Counted from the stretch's first letter, positions 36,471 through 46,208 are shown. The stretch: DNA of 64,000 bases from CAG-273 sp963929915 (GCA_963929915.1 CAWVJY010000005.1:1-64000), one strand, 5' to 3'. Made by a program: numbers and translations. Notes: generated by a model from the letters alone, not told the origin.

Positions 36471-38728
36471 TATTCCAATTCCTCCTTTGAAAGTTGTGAT
36501 AATGCGATTTGTCTATAAACCTCGCAATTTTTCATTAATTCTTCATGTGTTCCTTTTCCTGCAATTTTTCCATCATCAAGCACAATAATTTGGTCTGCAT
36601 TTAAAATAGTGTTAATTCTTTGCGCTACAATAATTACTGTTTTGTTTTCTGTTTTTTCTTTTAATGCTTCTCTTAGTTTTGCATCTGTTTTATAATCTAA
36701 TGCTGAAAAACTATCATCAAATACAAAAATTTCTGGGTCTTTGGCAACTGCTCTTGCAATAGATAAACGTTGCTTTTGCCCACCAGATACATTGCTACCA
36801 CCTTGGGCAATTTCAGAATCATATTGATCTGGTTTTTGCTCAATAAACTCTGTTGCTTGTGCAATTTCTGCTGCTAATTTCATTTGTTCGTCTGACATAT
36901 TTTCATTACTGTATTTGATATTTGTTTCGATAGTACCAGAGAACAATATTCCTTTTTGTGGCACAAAACCAATTGCATTTCTTAATTCTTTTTGTGTTAC
37001 ATCCTTTACATTTACCCCATCTACCAAAAGTTCTCCCCCTGTTACATCATAAAAACGAGGAATTAGGTTTACTACTGTAGATTTTCCGCTTCCGGTACTA
37101 CCAATAATAGCTGTAGTTTTACCTGGTTCTGCAGTAAAACTAATATTGGTTAACATATCTTCATCTGCATCTGGATAGCGGAAAGATACATTTTTAAATT
37201 CTACATATCCTTTTTTGTTGCTGTCCAAATGTTTTGGCTCTTTTGGGTCTTTTATCATATTCTCGGTTTCTAATACTTCATTAATACGTTTAGCAGATAC
37301 ACTTGCTCTTGGTAACATAATAGAGATAATAGAAATCATTAAGAATGCCATAACAATTTGCATAGTGTATTGTAAGAAAGCCATAATATCTCCTACCTGC
37401 ATAATACCTGCATCTACATTATGTCCTCCTACCCAGATGGTTAAAAGAGAAATACTATTCATTACAAGCATTAAGATTGGCATCATTAAGTTCATTGCTT
37501 TGTTAACAAACATGTAAGTTTTCATTAAGTTTTTATTAGCATCATCAAAACGTTTTTCTTCTCTTTTTTCAGTATGGAATGCTCTAATAACAGGAAGACC
37601 GGTTAGCATCTCACGTGCTACTAAGTTTAGTTTATCAATTAAATCTTGCAATTTTTTAAATCGTGGCATTGCAATAGCAAATAAAAGTCCTACAATTAGG
37701 ATAATGGAACCTACTGCCACCCCAATAATCCATGCCATAGAATTATCACTAGTTGCTAAAACTTTAAAGAAGCCACCAATACCAATAATTGGAGCATAAA
37801 CTACTACTCTAAATAACATAGTAATTAACATTTGAATTTGTTGAATGTCATTAGTACTACGTGTAATTAAAGAAGCTGTTGAAAATTGTTTAAATTCACT
37901 GGTTGAAAAGCCTAATACTTTTTTGAAGATTTTATCTCTTAAAGTTTCACCTAGTTTTGCAGCTACACGTGAAGATAAGAACATAATGCAAACTGCTGCT
38001 GCCATACTAACAAAAGCTACTCCTAGCATTTGCAAACCAGTCCACCATATATAATTACTTTGGTAATCACCTGTGTTGATTCCTACTGCTTGATATTCTG
38101 CTTTTACGGCTGTGATGGCTGCCTGTTCTACCATGCTTTCTGACATAGTATCTACTTGTGCCATAAGTTCTTCTAGCATTTGATTTGTTTGACTAGAAGT
38201 TTGCATATTAAACATTACTTTTACTAGTTCTAATGCTGTTGCATCTTTATTAGCATTTTTAACAGGTACTGGCATTTGAGAAAGAATATTTTCTTTTACT
38301 GTTTCTGCAGTTTCTCCTGATGTTAAATTTTGTACTATCATTAATGGTTTTGCCATTTTTGCACTTAAATTTTCTTCTTCCTCTTCTTTTAAGGAATTAT
38401 AAACATAAAGTTCTTCATTCTCTAAAGCAGGATAATCTTTTACATAATCTTCATAATCTTCTTCATCTAAGCTTTCTTTAGAAATAAGAGTATAATTTTC
38501 TAAAATTTGATCATCCTCTTCTGTAAATAGTAATAAGTCATCCATAGTAGATTTACGAATTACTTCTGGCACAGCATTTTCGATACCACCTTGCTGAATA
38601 CCAATATTTACAATTTTAGAAGTATAGTCTGGCAAGGCTAAATCTGCTGTTGCTTGTAAAATTAATAGTAAAATAATAACAACAACCGATATCCATGATT
38701 TGCTTAAATTTCTTAATACTTTGAACAT
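36470..38728 (-). CDS. ABC exporter half-transporter with degenerate catalytic residue and large external insertion
   Basis: 752 residues. Membrane domain with an extra ~190-residue acidic segment between helix 1 (~14-32) and helix 2 (~230), rich in Glu/Asp (EEDYEDYVKDYPALENEELY), predicted outside. ATPase: Walker A GSTGSGKST, signature VSGGQKQR, Walker B IFVFDDSFSALD with Asp in place of the catalytic Glu, H-loop switched to VAQRINT. Together with the partner this gives one canonical and one degenerate ATP site. It is the first exporter gene after tetR. Substrate unknown; multidrug or peptide export likely. Confidence 0.92.
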   Translation of the reverse strand: MFKVLRNLSKSWISVVVIILLLILQATADLALPDYTSKIVNIGIQQGGIENAVPEVIRKSTMDDLLLFTEEDDQILENYTLISKESLDEEDYEDYVKDYPALENEELYVYNSLKEEEEENLSAKMAKPLMIVQNLTSGETAETVKENILSQMPVPVKNANKDATALELVKVMFNMQTSSQTNQMLEELMAQVDTMSESMVEQAAITAVKAEYQAVGINTGDYQSNYIWWTGLQMLGVAFVSMAAAVCIMFLSSRVAAKLGETLRDKIFKKVLGFSTSEFKQFSTASLITRSTNDIQQIQMLITMLFRVVVYAPIIGIGGFFKVLATSDNSMAWIIGVAVGSIILIVGLLFAIAMPRFKKLQDLIDKLNLVAREMLTGLPVIRAFHTEKREEKRFDDANKNLMKTYMFVNKAMNLMMPILMLVMNSISLLTIWVGGHNVDAGIMQVGDIMAFLQYTMQIVMAFLMISIISIMLPRASVSAKRINEVLETENMIKDPKEPKHLDSNKKGYVEFKNVSFRYPDADEDMLTNISFTAEPGKTTAIIGSTGSGKSTVVNLIPRFYDVTGGELLVDGVNVKDVTQKELRNAIGFVPQKGILFSGTIETNIKYSNENMSDEQMKLAAEIAQATEFIEQKPDQYDSEIAQGGSNVSGGQKQRLSIARAVAKDPEIFVFDDSFSALDYKTDAKLREALKEKTENKTVIIVAQRINTILNADQIIVLDDGKIAGKGTHEELMKNCEVYRQIALSQLSKEELE

Positions 38729-38840
38729 CTTTTTCCTCCCTATTCATGTTTAAGTTACTCTTTTTATATTATTTTTTCATGTGTCATTCTTCTTATTCTA
38801 TTCTCCTATGAACACTTCTTTTGAACACTTTTTAGTCTTA

Positions 38841-39452
38841 TTATTTTAACACACCATTTTTTAAATAATCAATCATTTTTAAATATTCTTTTCTTGCTTT
38901 TTCAGTAGATTGATATTTAAAATTGTTCACTAGTGCCTTTCTGGTAACTAAATAGAGCATTTGTATTACAATATGTAATTCTTCTTCATCTTGTATTTGT
39001 AATTTTGATACATCTATTAATTTTAAAAATTCCTCCTGTTGAAAAGGACCTTTTAAATCTTTAGGAATACGTAGCATGGAAGATTCATCTTCTACTACTT
39101 TAGCATTTTCTATAAGTCTTTTATAAAATGCTAAATCTTTATCTTCTCCCATTTTTTGTGTTATAAAGTCGTAAATTGCTAAATATGCTTCAAAAACATC
39201 ACCATGTGTTTCTTTTAGTTTATCCTTAATAAAATTATCTAATTTTTCTTTATCATCCTTCATCATATATTGGAGCAAATCTTCTTTGGATGTAAAGTAT
39301 TGGTAAAAGCTTCCCCTTGCAATTTCTGCATCTTCTACAATATTTTTAATAGATGTTTGTTCAAATGGAACTCTAGTAAATTCTTTTTTAGCAGCTACTA
39401 ATATTTTATTTTTCTTTTCTTCCGATAGTTTCATAAATGTTTCTGTTGGCAT
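38841..39452 (-). CDS. TetR-family repressor of the ABC exporter
   Basis: 203 residues; AAAGGGG precedes the ATG. HTH region ~12-58: KNKILVAAKKEFTRVPFEQT, then IKNIVEDAEIARGSFYQYF, the classic TetR recognition helix. The C-terminal ligand domain is unclassified. The gene heads tetR-ABC-ABC on one strand and its own promoter carries two palindromes (39479-39515), so autorepression relieved by an exporter substrate is the likely scheme. Confidence 0.93.
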   Translation of the reverse strand: MPTETFMKLSEEKKNKILVAAKKEFTRVPFEQTSIKNIVEDAEIARGSFYQYFTSKEDLLQYMMKDDKEKLDNFIKDKLKETHGDVFEAYLAIYDFITQKMGEDKDLAFYKRLIENAKVVEDESSMLRIPKDLKGPFQQEEFLKLIDVSKLQIQDEEELHIVIQMLYLVTRKALVNNFKYQSTEKARKEYLKMIDYLKNGVLK

Positions 39453-39478
39453 TTTTTATTCCCCTTTACTTTTAAAAA

Positions 39479-39523
39479 TGACACCATGTCATATATTATA
39501 TGTGACACAGTGTCATTTGTCAA
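39479..39523 (-). promoter_or_regulatory. Consensus promoter with two TetR-type operators
   Basis: On the minus strand TTGACA (39523-39518), exactly 17 bp, TATAAT (39500-39495). Operator 1, TGACAC-TG-TGTCA type (39503-39515), fills the spacer. Operator 2, TGACATGGTGTCA (39479-39491), lies just past the -10. The centres are 24 bp apart. Occupation of either site would block polymerase. Confidence 0.85.
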
Positions 39524-39595
39524 CAGTTTTTTTGAAATTTTCTATAAATTTTTGCATGTTTTAAATGATAATAATTTAATTTTATAAAAATTAAT

Positions 39596-40201
39596 CTATT
39601 CTATTTTTAAATCTTGATATTTCTTATAGATTTGTGGCCAAGAATACACCCTTTCTAAATTTGGTACTTCACAACCTTGGTTGCAAACTGTAGTATATAA
39701 AAATGTTTTTATATTCTTCTTTTCTACATTAAGGCAATGAGCAATACTATCATCTATTAATAAGTCTATATTTTCTTGCTCTGCTACAATAGATTTATCT
39801 TGTGAATTCATAATAAGTTTATCATATAAAATATGATGTGTTTCTAACCATTGTTTAGTAGCATCTTCTACCAACTCTTTTCCTTCTACTATTTCATATC
39901 TTGAAGTAATTAAGATAATTTGGTTACCTTCTTTTTTTAATTTTTCGATTACTTTGGCACATTCCTTTTTGGCATTTGCCTTTGTTAATACATCCATAAA
40001 ATATTTTTCCCAAAATGTTTTAATTTGTTCTGGTGACCAATGTGGATACATGGTTTCTATGTAATTGTGATCATCTATTTTTCCATAATTGATTGGATTA
40101 CCTTCTCTTCCTACTACATCTATATCAAAGTTTTGAGAATGGATAAATAGTTCTTCAAAAGAGGCTGAAATGGTATCATCTATATCTATTCCTATTTTCA
40201 T
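39596..40201 (-). CDS. HAD-like phosphatase, 5'-nucleotidase (NT5C) type
   Basis: 201 residues starting MKIGIDIDDTISASFEELF: the DxDxT catalytic motif of HAD phosphatases. IILITSRYEIVEGKEL carries motif II, and NIDLLIDDSIAHC motif IV acid residues. The layout matches putative deoxyribonucleotidase-like proteins of Firmicutes. It probably dephosphorylates a nucleotide or other small phosphate ester. No operon partner; AAGGAAAAC precedes the ATG. Confidence 0.85.
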   Translation of the reverse strand: MKIGIDIDDTISASFEELFIHSQNFDIDVVGREGNPINYGKIDDHNYIETMYPHWSPEQIKTFWEKYFMDVLTKANAKKECAKVIEKLKKEGNQIILITSRYEIVEGKELVEDATKQWLETHHILYDKLIMNSQDKSIVAEQENIDLLIDDSIAHCLNVEKKNIKTFLYTTVCNQGCEVPNLERVYSWPQIYKKYQDLKIE

Positions 40202-40277
40202 GTTTTTGTTTTCCTTTCTTTCATTTTTTTACTAAAACGATAATTAAATATCTTTTCTTATTGTACCAAAGAACATA

Positions 40278-40306
40278 AAAAAGCACAATCGTTTTATTGT
40301 GTTTTT
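40278..40306. terminator. Terminator-like hairpin
   Basis: GCACAAT and ATTGTGT with T-runs on both strands, in the gap between the HAD gene and the radical SAM gene. No gene visibly ends here. Confidence 0.35.
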
Positions 40307-40355
40307 CTACTTTAATATTTTTTATTTTGCTAATAAACAAATTTTCTATTTTTAT

Positions 40356-40384
40356 TTGACTTTTGATTTTCTATATGATATATT
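40356..40384 (+). promoter_or_regulatory. Likely promoter of the DNA-repair radical SAM genes
   Basis: TTGACT (40356-40361), 17 bp, TATATT (40379-40384). The start codon is ~190 bp downstream; the leader contains repeats of TTTGCAAAA/TTTTGC type but no recognised riboswitch. Confidence 0.45.
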
Positions 40385-40576
40385 TTAGGCACATTTGTTT
40401 GCAAAACATTGTTTTGTATTTTGCATATAGATATTGTCAAAATGCTTTGTCATGTGCATTTTGCTTTGTAAATTGCTAATTCAAGGAAACTTTACCTTAT
40501 TGTATAGCAAAAGCCTTCGATTTTTCCTATCCTATACAATAAAATATTAGTTAACATTGAGAGGAAGAAAAATATA

Positions 40577-41930
40577 ATGGAAATAGAAGAAAAATTAAAA
40601 ATTTTAGCAGATTCTGCAAAATATGATGCTTCTTGTAGTTCTTCAGGAAGTAAAAGAAAAAATACTTTAGACGGTATTGGTAATGGAGATGTTTCTGGCA
40701 TTTGCCATAGTTGGGGTGCAGATGGTAGATGTATTTCTCTTTTGAAAATCTTAATGACCAATTGTTGTATGTATAATTGCAAATATTGTATTAACCGTGC
40801 TAGCAATTCTGTAAAAAGAGCTACTTTTACTCCAAAAGAAGTGGCAGATTTAACCATTGGCTTTTATAAACGAAATTATATAGAAGGCTTGTTTTTAAGT
40901 TCTGCTGTTATTAAGTCCCCTAATTACACTATGGAACAAATGATACAAGCAATTTCCCTATTACGAAACGAATATCATTTTAATCGGATATATTCATGCT
41001 AAAACCATTCCTGGTTGTAGCCAAGAATTAATAGATCAATTAGGCGTTTTAGTAGACCGTATGAGTATTAATATTGAGCTTCCTTCTCAAAATAGTTTAC
41101 AACTACTTGCGCCAGAGAAAACCAAAGATAACATTGTAAAACCTATGAGCTATGTTGCAGGTAAGCTAAGTGCTACTGCACAAAGGTTGTTACCTAGTAA
41201 AAAAAGTTGGTCATTTGTACCTACCGTTTCTCCTGCTATTGCTAAAAAAGAAAATAGGAACTTTGTACCTGCAGGGCAAACTACCCAATTAATTGTAGGA
41301 GCCACTCCAGAAAGTGATTTAAAAATTATGAAACTTTCTGAAAGTTTATATCAAAAATTTCATTTAAAAAGAGTATATTATTCTGCCTATATTTCTGTAA
41401 ACGAGGATTCTAATTTGCCTACTTTAGAAAAACCTCCTCTTTTACGAGAAAATAGAATTTATCAAGCAGATTGGCTACTTCGTTTTTATGGCTTTAAAGC
41501 AGACGAACTGTTAAATGAGCAAAATCCTAATTTTAATACTTTATTAGACCCAAAATGTGATTGGGCAATTAGGCATTTAGAAAACTTTCCAGTAGAAATC
41601 AATACCGCAGATTATGCTACTTTGCTTCGTGTACCTGGTATTGGTGTTGTTTCTGCCAAAAGAATTTTACGTGCTAGAGGTAATTGCCATTTACAATTTG
41701 AACATTTGAAAAAATTAGGTGTTGTATTAAAAAGAGCAAGGTATTTTATTACTTGTAATGGAAAATATGCAGACTCCATTTCTCATTTTGACCAAGGTTT
41801 TATTTCTGAAAACTTGCTCTATTTAGAAAGGAAATTACTCCCTACCCCTTCTTATGTACAAACTTCTTTGTTTGATACCTTAGAGCCTGTGAAAGCAGAT
41901 AAAATAAAGAGCCTTACTGGGAATTTTTAA
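40577..41930 (+). pseudogene. Putative DNA modification/repair radical SAM protein, frameshifted
   Basis: First part (40577-41002): DASCSSSGSKR, SWGADGRCISLLKILMTNCC and the radical SAM cluster CCMYNCKYCINR. Second part: IHAKTIPGCSQELIDQLG, DRMSINIELPS, FVPAGQTTQLIVGA and a C-terminal helix-hairpin-helix (LRVPGIGVVSAKRILRAR). Joined, they equal the ~450-residue family that is coupled to a DUF4130-type partner, which follows at 42057. The frame breaks at about 40990: AAT CGG ATA runs to TAA at 41000, whereas skipping C gives AAT GGA TAT and continues as GYIHAKT. The extra C creates a CGG codon, as in the pseudouridine synthase gene. Confidence 0.88.
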
Positions 41931-42056
41931 AAGTATAAAATTTATTATAGCAATGGAAAATTAATAAATATAAAAATTAAAGATGTAATGAATGAAAATT
42001 TTACAGTACAAATTAAATATCATGTAAAAGTTATTATATTGGAGATGAATGTGATA

Positions 42057-42827
42057 ATGAATTGGAAACTATTAGAAAATGAAGTTTATTTATATGATGG
42101 TACATTTAATGGTTTACTAACCATTGCTTTTGATTGTTATATTAGTAAATTGGTTCCTTCTCAAATAGTGCCAGAATTAGAATATGAAACAAATTTGTTA
42201 GAACAATGCAGCTATATTCCTACAGATGAAGAAAAAGCCAAACGCATTTGGAATGGGCTTTATCAAAATGTATCTTACCAAGTTCTTTATGATTGCTATA
42301 ATGCATTTTTATCTTGTGCTCCACAAAAAGAAATTGCTATTTTAAAATATATTTTAAATGGCTTTTGCATTGGAGGAAAAATTAGTAATTTATTATCTTT
42401 AGATTATGTGGTAGAAGTAATGAAGTTAAGAAAAAATGTATTACACGAAGCACACCGTTTAAAAGGTTTGGTTCGTTTGCAAGAATTGGAAAATAACTTG
42501 TGGTATGCTTCTATCCATCCAGATAATAATGTAATTGAAAATGTAGGACAATTTTTAATAAAACGATTTCCTACGCAAAATTTAATTTTACATGACAAAA
42601 ATAGAAATTTAGCCTTTTTGTATCAGGCTTGTTCTAATAAAAATTATGAAATTGTTTCTGTGCCTGCTAGTGTTAGCTTGCCTAACCTATCTACACAGGA
42701 GAAACAATTTCAATCTTTATGGAAAACTTTCTTTCATACAATTGCTATTAAAGAAAGAACTAACCCAAGGTTACAAATGCAATATATGCCTAAAAAGTAT
42801 TGGCAGGATTTAGTGGAGAAGAAATAA
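42057..42827 (+). CDS. DUF4130-type putative DNA repair protein, partner of the radical SAM protein
   Basis: Start MNWKLLENEVYLYDGTFNGL at 42057 (GGAG 12 bases upstream; a GTG at 42051 is also possible). The ~256-residue protein has the landmarks of this family: DGTFNGLLTIAFDCY, the central HEAHRLKGLVRLQEL (Arg/Lys-rich) and a C-terminal LWKTFFHTIAIKERTNPRLQ followed by MPKKYW. Related proteins are uracil-DNA-glycosylase-like and always neighbour the radical SAM gene. The chemistry of the pair has not been settled as far as I know. Confidence 0.88.
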   Translation: MNWKLLENEVYLYDGTFNGLLTIAFDCYISKLVPSQIVPELEYETNLLEQCSYIPTDEEKAKRIWNGLYQNVSYQVLYDCYNAFLSCAPQKEIAILKYILNGFCIGGKISNLLSLDYVVEVMKLRKNVLHEAHRLKGLVRLQELENNLWYASIHPDNNVIENVGQFLIKRFPTQNLILHDKNRNLAFLYQACSNKNYEIVSVPASVSLPNLSTQEKQFQSLWKTFFHTIAIKERTNPRLQMQYMPKKYWQDLVEKK

Positions 42828-42837
42828 AGCAATATTT

Positions 42838-43788
42838 CTATTTATTATTGAAATTAATCTTTTTTTCTAATAATGCTAATACCTCATCAACACTTTCTTG
42901 TGGAGTAGAGGCTCCTGCCATAATTCCTACTTTTGTGCAAGTTTTTAGTTGTTTTAAATCTTGTTGAGATAAATCTTGTTTGGTTTCAATTCCATATGTT
43001 TTTTTGCAATGTGTACTAGCAATCTGCAATAATTTTTGAGTATTTGCACTATTTTTTCCACCAACAATTATCATAGCATCTACTTGGTTTGCTATTTTTT
43101 CTGTCTCTTCTTGTCTTAATTTAGTAGCATTGCAAATGGTATTTTTAACAACTACCTCTATTGGTGAGTTTACATTTTCTTTTTCTTCTAGTGTTTTTTG
43201 TTTTAACTTATTTTGTATGTTTTCTACTATTTTTTCAAATTTTTCTAAACTAAAAGTAGTTTGTGCAAATAGAAGTAAATGCTCTTTACGAGATTGAGCT
43301 AATTTTTGTATTGCTTCTTCTACTTGTTCTAAGTTTTCTATGATACTAACATTGTCTCCACAAAAGCTAATAGTTCCAATACTTTCTGGATGTGTTTTTT
43401 CTCCTACATAAAATAAATAAAAGTCTTGTTCTTGATAATTCTGTGCTATTTTATGAATAGCTAGTACATTTGGACATGTTAAATCTATTAAGCAAATACC
43501 AAGTTCTTTTGCTTTTTCATAGATTGGTTTTGGCACTCCATGTGCTCTAATAATTACTTTTTTTCCTTGTGGCTCTAGGATATCTTCTAGCTTTTCTATT
43601 ATTTGCATGCCTTGTTTTTCTAAGTTTTCTATTACTTGTCTATTATGAACTAATTCTCCTAAACAATAAATAATTTCTTGGCTTGCTTTATCTTCTGTTA
43701 GATATTCTTTTAGTTGCTTTCTTGTTTGTTCTACTGCATTTTTTACTCCATAACAAAATCCTGAAGTTTTACCTACTACTATTTCCAT
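42838..43788 (-). CDS. ispH: 4-hydroxy-3-methylbut-2-enyl diphosphate reductase
   Basis: 316 residues. The three Fe-S Cys lie in SGFCYGVKNAV (Cys12), DLTCPNVLAIHK and NTICNATKLRQ; IIRAHGVPKPIYEKAKE and FYVGEKTHPESIGTI provide substrate-binding His and the TH motif. Last step of the MEP isoprenoid pathway, giving IPP and DMAPP. Unlike many clostridial forms it is not fused to ribosomal protein S1. Its 3' end is convergent with the DUF4130 gene. Confidence 0.97.
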   Translation of the reverse strand: MEIVVGKTSGFCYGVKNAVEQTRKQLKEYLTEDKASQEIIYCLGELVHNRQVIENLEKQGMQIIEKLEDILEPQGKKVIIRAHGVPKPIYEKAKELGICLIDLTCPNVLAIHKIAQNYQEQDFYLFYVGEKTHPESIGTISFCGDNVSIIENLEQVEEAIQKLAQSRKEHLLLFAQTTFSLEKFEKIVENIQNKLKQKTLEEKENVNSPIEVVVKNTICNATKLRQEETEKIANQVDAMIIVGGKNSANTQKLLQIASTHCKKTYGIETKQDLSQQDLKQLKTCTKVGIMAGASTPQESVDEVLALLEKKINFNNK

Positions 43789-43802
43789 ATCTTTCTCCTT
43801 GA

Positions 43803-45065
43803 TTAACTATTATTATCATCTTTATTTCTATACATTCTAATCATATCTTTTAAGCTTACTCTGCTTCCATAGTTTAAAATCGCATTAGAGTAAATTTTAA
43901 TAGATACATTTGCTACAATTAAAATAGTTACTAATAGTACTGCTATTGATATAGCAATTTGGGTAGGTGTTGCAATTCCCATCATTATTCTAAATGGCAT
44001 GCAGAATGGTGATGAAAATGGGAATATGGAGGCAAATACATTTAAGTCACTGGTTGGGTTCATCATAGTAAAGTAAGATAAATAAAATCCTATTACTGCT
44101 ACAATTGCTACTGGTCCATTAGCAGTTTGTACATCTTCTGGTTTGCTTACGGTTGAACCTGTTAGGGCATATAGTAAAGCATAGGTTGCATAACCTAAAA
44201 TAAAGTAGATTACGGTAAATATTCCAAGCATTGGTGTAATTTGTGATACATCTAATACACTTTCTAAAACTCCTTCTGGTAAGTAAAAATATGCACAAAT
44301 TAAGGCAACTGTTACAATAACAGCAACTTGTAAAAATCCTACTATTCCAATACCTATTGTTTTTCCAAGTACAATGGTTCTAGGTTTAGTAGAGGTAACC
44401 AATGTTTCCATAATTTTAGATGTTTTTTCTGTTGTAATAGAACTAGATACTTGATAGGCACAAAAGTAAATTGCGTAAAATAGTACTATAGATAATAGCA
44501 TAATGGCAAGTACATTACCTTTTACCTCTTGCTCATTTGTTTGTTCTAATGAATAAGTAAAATTAGGCTCTAAACTTGCAAGTTGTTCTTGTGTTAAATT
44601 TAATTTTGATAATTGTAAATTGGTATAAAGTTCTTCAAAAGTGTTTTGCAGACTTTCTGGTACTCCATCCATCATAGTCATATCTTCTACAATATAAGTT
44701 AATTTGATTTGTCCATTTTCTCTAGTAATTACAATAGCATCTTCTATTTCATTATTTTCTATTTTTTGTGCTATTTCTTCTTTACTTACTTCTCTATTTT
44801 CAATCAAAAATACATGATTTTCGTTTGTATTTAATTGCTCTAAAGTTCCTTCAAAAATATTTTCTGCATCCACTATTAATTCTTGTGTTTTGCTCTCTAC
44901 TACTTCTCCACCTTGCTCAGAACCGGAAGTAATAGCATTCATAATATTTGGAATATTAAAACCAACAATAATAATTAATAGAATAACTAAATTAGAAACT
45001 AAAAATGTTTTCTTTTTTAGCATGTCTTTTATGGTATAAGAAGCTACAATCCATAAATCTTTCAT
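43803..45065 (-). CDS. ABC-2 type permease (NatB/YhaP-like)
   Basis: 420 residues: helix 1 (about 18-40, TFLVSNLVILLIIIVGFNI), a ~150-residue external domain (ENIFEGTLEQLNTNENHVF), then five helices with TTEKTSKIMETLVTSTKPRT, the conserved cytoplasmic motif of NatB-like Na+ or peptide exporters. The start overlaps the end of the ATPase gene by four bases (ATGA type), indicating coupling. Exported substrate unknown. Confidence 0.9.
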   Translation of the reverse strand: MKDLWIVASYTIKDMLKKKTFLVSNLVILLIIIVGFNIPNIMNAITSGSEQGGEVVESKTQELIVDAENIFEGTLEQLNTNENHVFLIENREVSKEEIAQKIENNEIEDAIVITRENGQIKLTYIVEDMTMMDGVPESLQNTFEELYTNLQLSKLNLTQEQLASLEPNFTYSLEQTNEQEVKGNVLAIMLLSIVLFYAIYFCAYQVSSSITTEKTSKIMETLVTSTKPRTIVLGKTIGIGIVGFLQVAVIVTVALICAYFYLPEGVLESVLDVSQITPMLGIFTVIYFILGYATYALLYALTGSTVSKPEDVQTANGPVAIVAVIGFYLSYFTMMNPTSDLNVFASIFPFSSPFCMPFRIMMGIATPTQIAISIAVLLVTILIVANVSIKIYSNAILNYGSRVSLKDMIRMYRNKDDNNS

Positions 45066-45958
45066 TCGTCCTCACCTACCTTTTCTATAAAGATATCATG
45101 TAAACTAGGTTTCATAATTTCAAATTTTTCTACTTTAATATGTTTTTTTGCCAATAAATCAAATAAACGGTAACCATCTTCTTCGTTTGTAATTTCAATA
45201 GTGTATTCATTATTTTTACTATGATAAATTTTTAGTCCCGCTTCTTTTATTAAATCATCCACATTTTCTACAGTACTTAGTGCAAGCTTATTGGCTGCAT
45301 ATTGTTCTTTAATTTCTTTTAAGTTTCCTTGTAATACAGTTTTTCCTTTATTTAAAATTAAGACATCTGATGCAAATTCTTCTATAGAATACATTTGATG
45401 GCTAGACATAATTATATAGGTTCCTTTTTGAATCAATTCGATAATTACATTTTTTAAAAGTTCTGTGTTTACTGGGTCTAATCCACTAAATGGTTCATCT
45501 AATACTAATAACTCTGGATCATGCAAAATTGCTGTTACAAACTGTACTTTTTGCTGATTTCCTTTTGATAATTTTTCTGGTGTCATTTCTAAATATTGGT
45601 CTATTTCTAATTTTTTCATCCAATATTTCATTCGCTCTTCTGCTTTTTGCTTGTCCATTCCTTTTAGTCTTGCAAAATACATTAATTGGTCATGTATTTT
45701 TGTTTTTGGATAAACACCTCTTTCTTCTGGTAAATAGCCAAAATTTACATGTTTTCTTTGTACTTCTTTTCCATTCCATGTAATTTCTCCACTATCTTTT
45801 TTCAAAATTCCTAAAATCATACGAATTGTAGTAGTTTTTCCTGCGCCATTTGTTCCTAAAAGTCCATATACGCCTGGCTTTTGTATTTCAAAATTTATAC
45901 TGTCTACTACTTTTTTCGTACCAAAACTTTTGTCTACATTTTTTACAATTAGTCCCAT
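45062..45958 (-). CDS. ABC transporter ATPase (NatA/YhaQ-like)
   Basis: 298 residues: Walker A GTNGAGKTT, Q-loop FGYLPEERGVYPKT, signature LSKGNQQKVQ, Walker B LLVLDEPFSGLD, H-loop SSHQMYSIEE. The C-terminal ~75 residues are the DUF4162-type extension found in NatA-like ATPases. It energises the adjacent permease. AAAGGGGC precedes the ATG. Confidence 0.95.
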   Translation of the reverse strand: MGLIVKNVDKSFGTKKVVDSINFEIQKPGVYGLLGTNGAGKTTTIRMILGILKKDSGEITWNGKEVQRKHVNFGYLPEERGVYPKTKIHDQLMYFARLKGMDKQKAEERMKYWMKKLEIDQYLEMTPEKLSKGNQQKVQFVTAILHDPELLVLDEPFSGLDPVNTELLKNVIIELIQKGTYIIMSSHQMYSIEEFASDVLILNKGKTVLQGNLKEIKEQYAANKLALSTVENVDDLIKEAGLKIYHSKNNEYTIEITNEEDGYRLFDLLAKKHIKVEKFEIMKPSLHDIFIEKVGEDE

Positions 45959-46179
45959 AAAAAGCCCCTTTCATTTTTATTTTTTGTTAAATACATAATT
46001 TATTCACAAATCAACCATACTATATGATATAATAGTATAAAAGTCAATTGTTTTTAAGAGATTTTATTACTTTGTTATTTTTCTTTATAATTGCATTGTC
46101 TATTCACAGTTTTGAATGTAATAAAAAATACATAATGTTTTCCAAAACTAAAGGAATTTTAGAGTAATTTTGACATTTG

Positions 46180-46208
46180 TTGACATGTTATGTAATTTAT
46201 GGTATACT
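46180..46208 (+). promoter_or_regulatory. ppaC promoter
   Basis: TTGACA (46180-46185), 17 bp, TATACT (46203-46208), 43 bp before the start codon. Confidence 0.8.
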
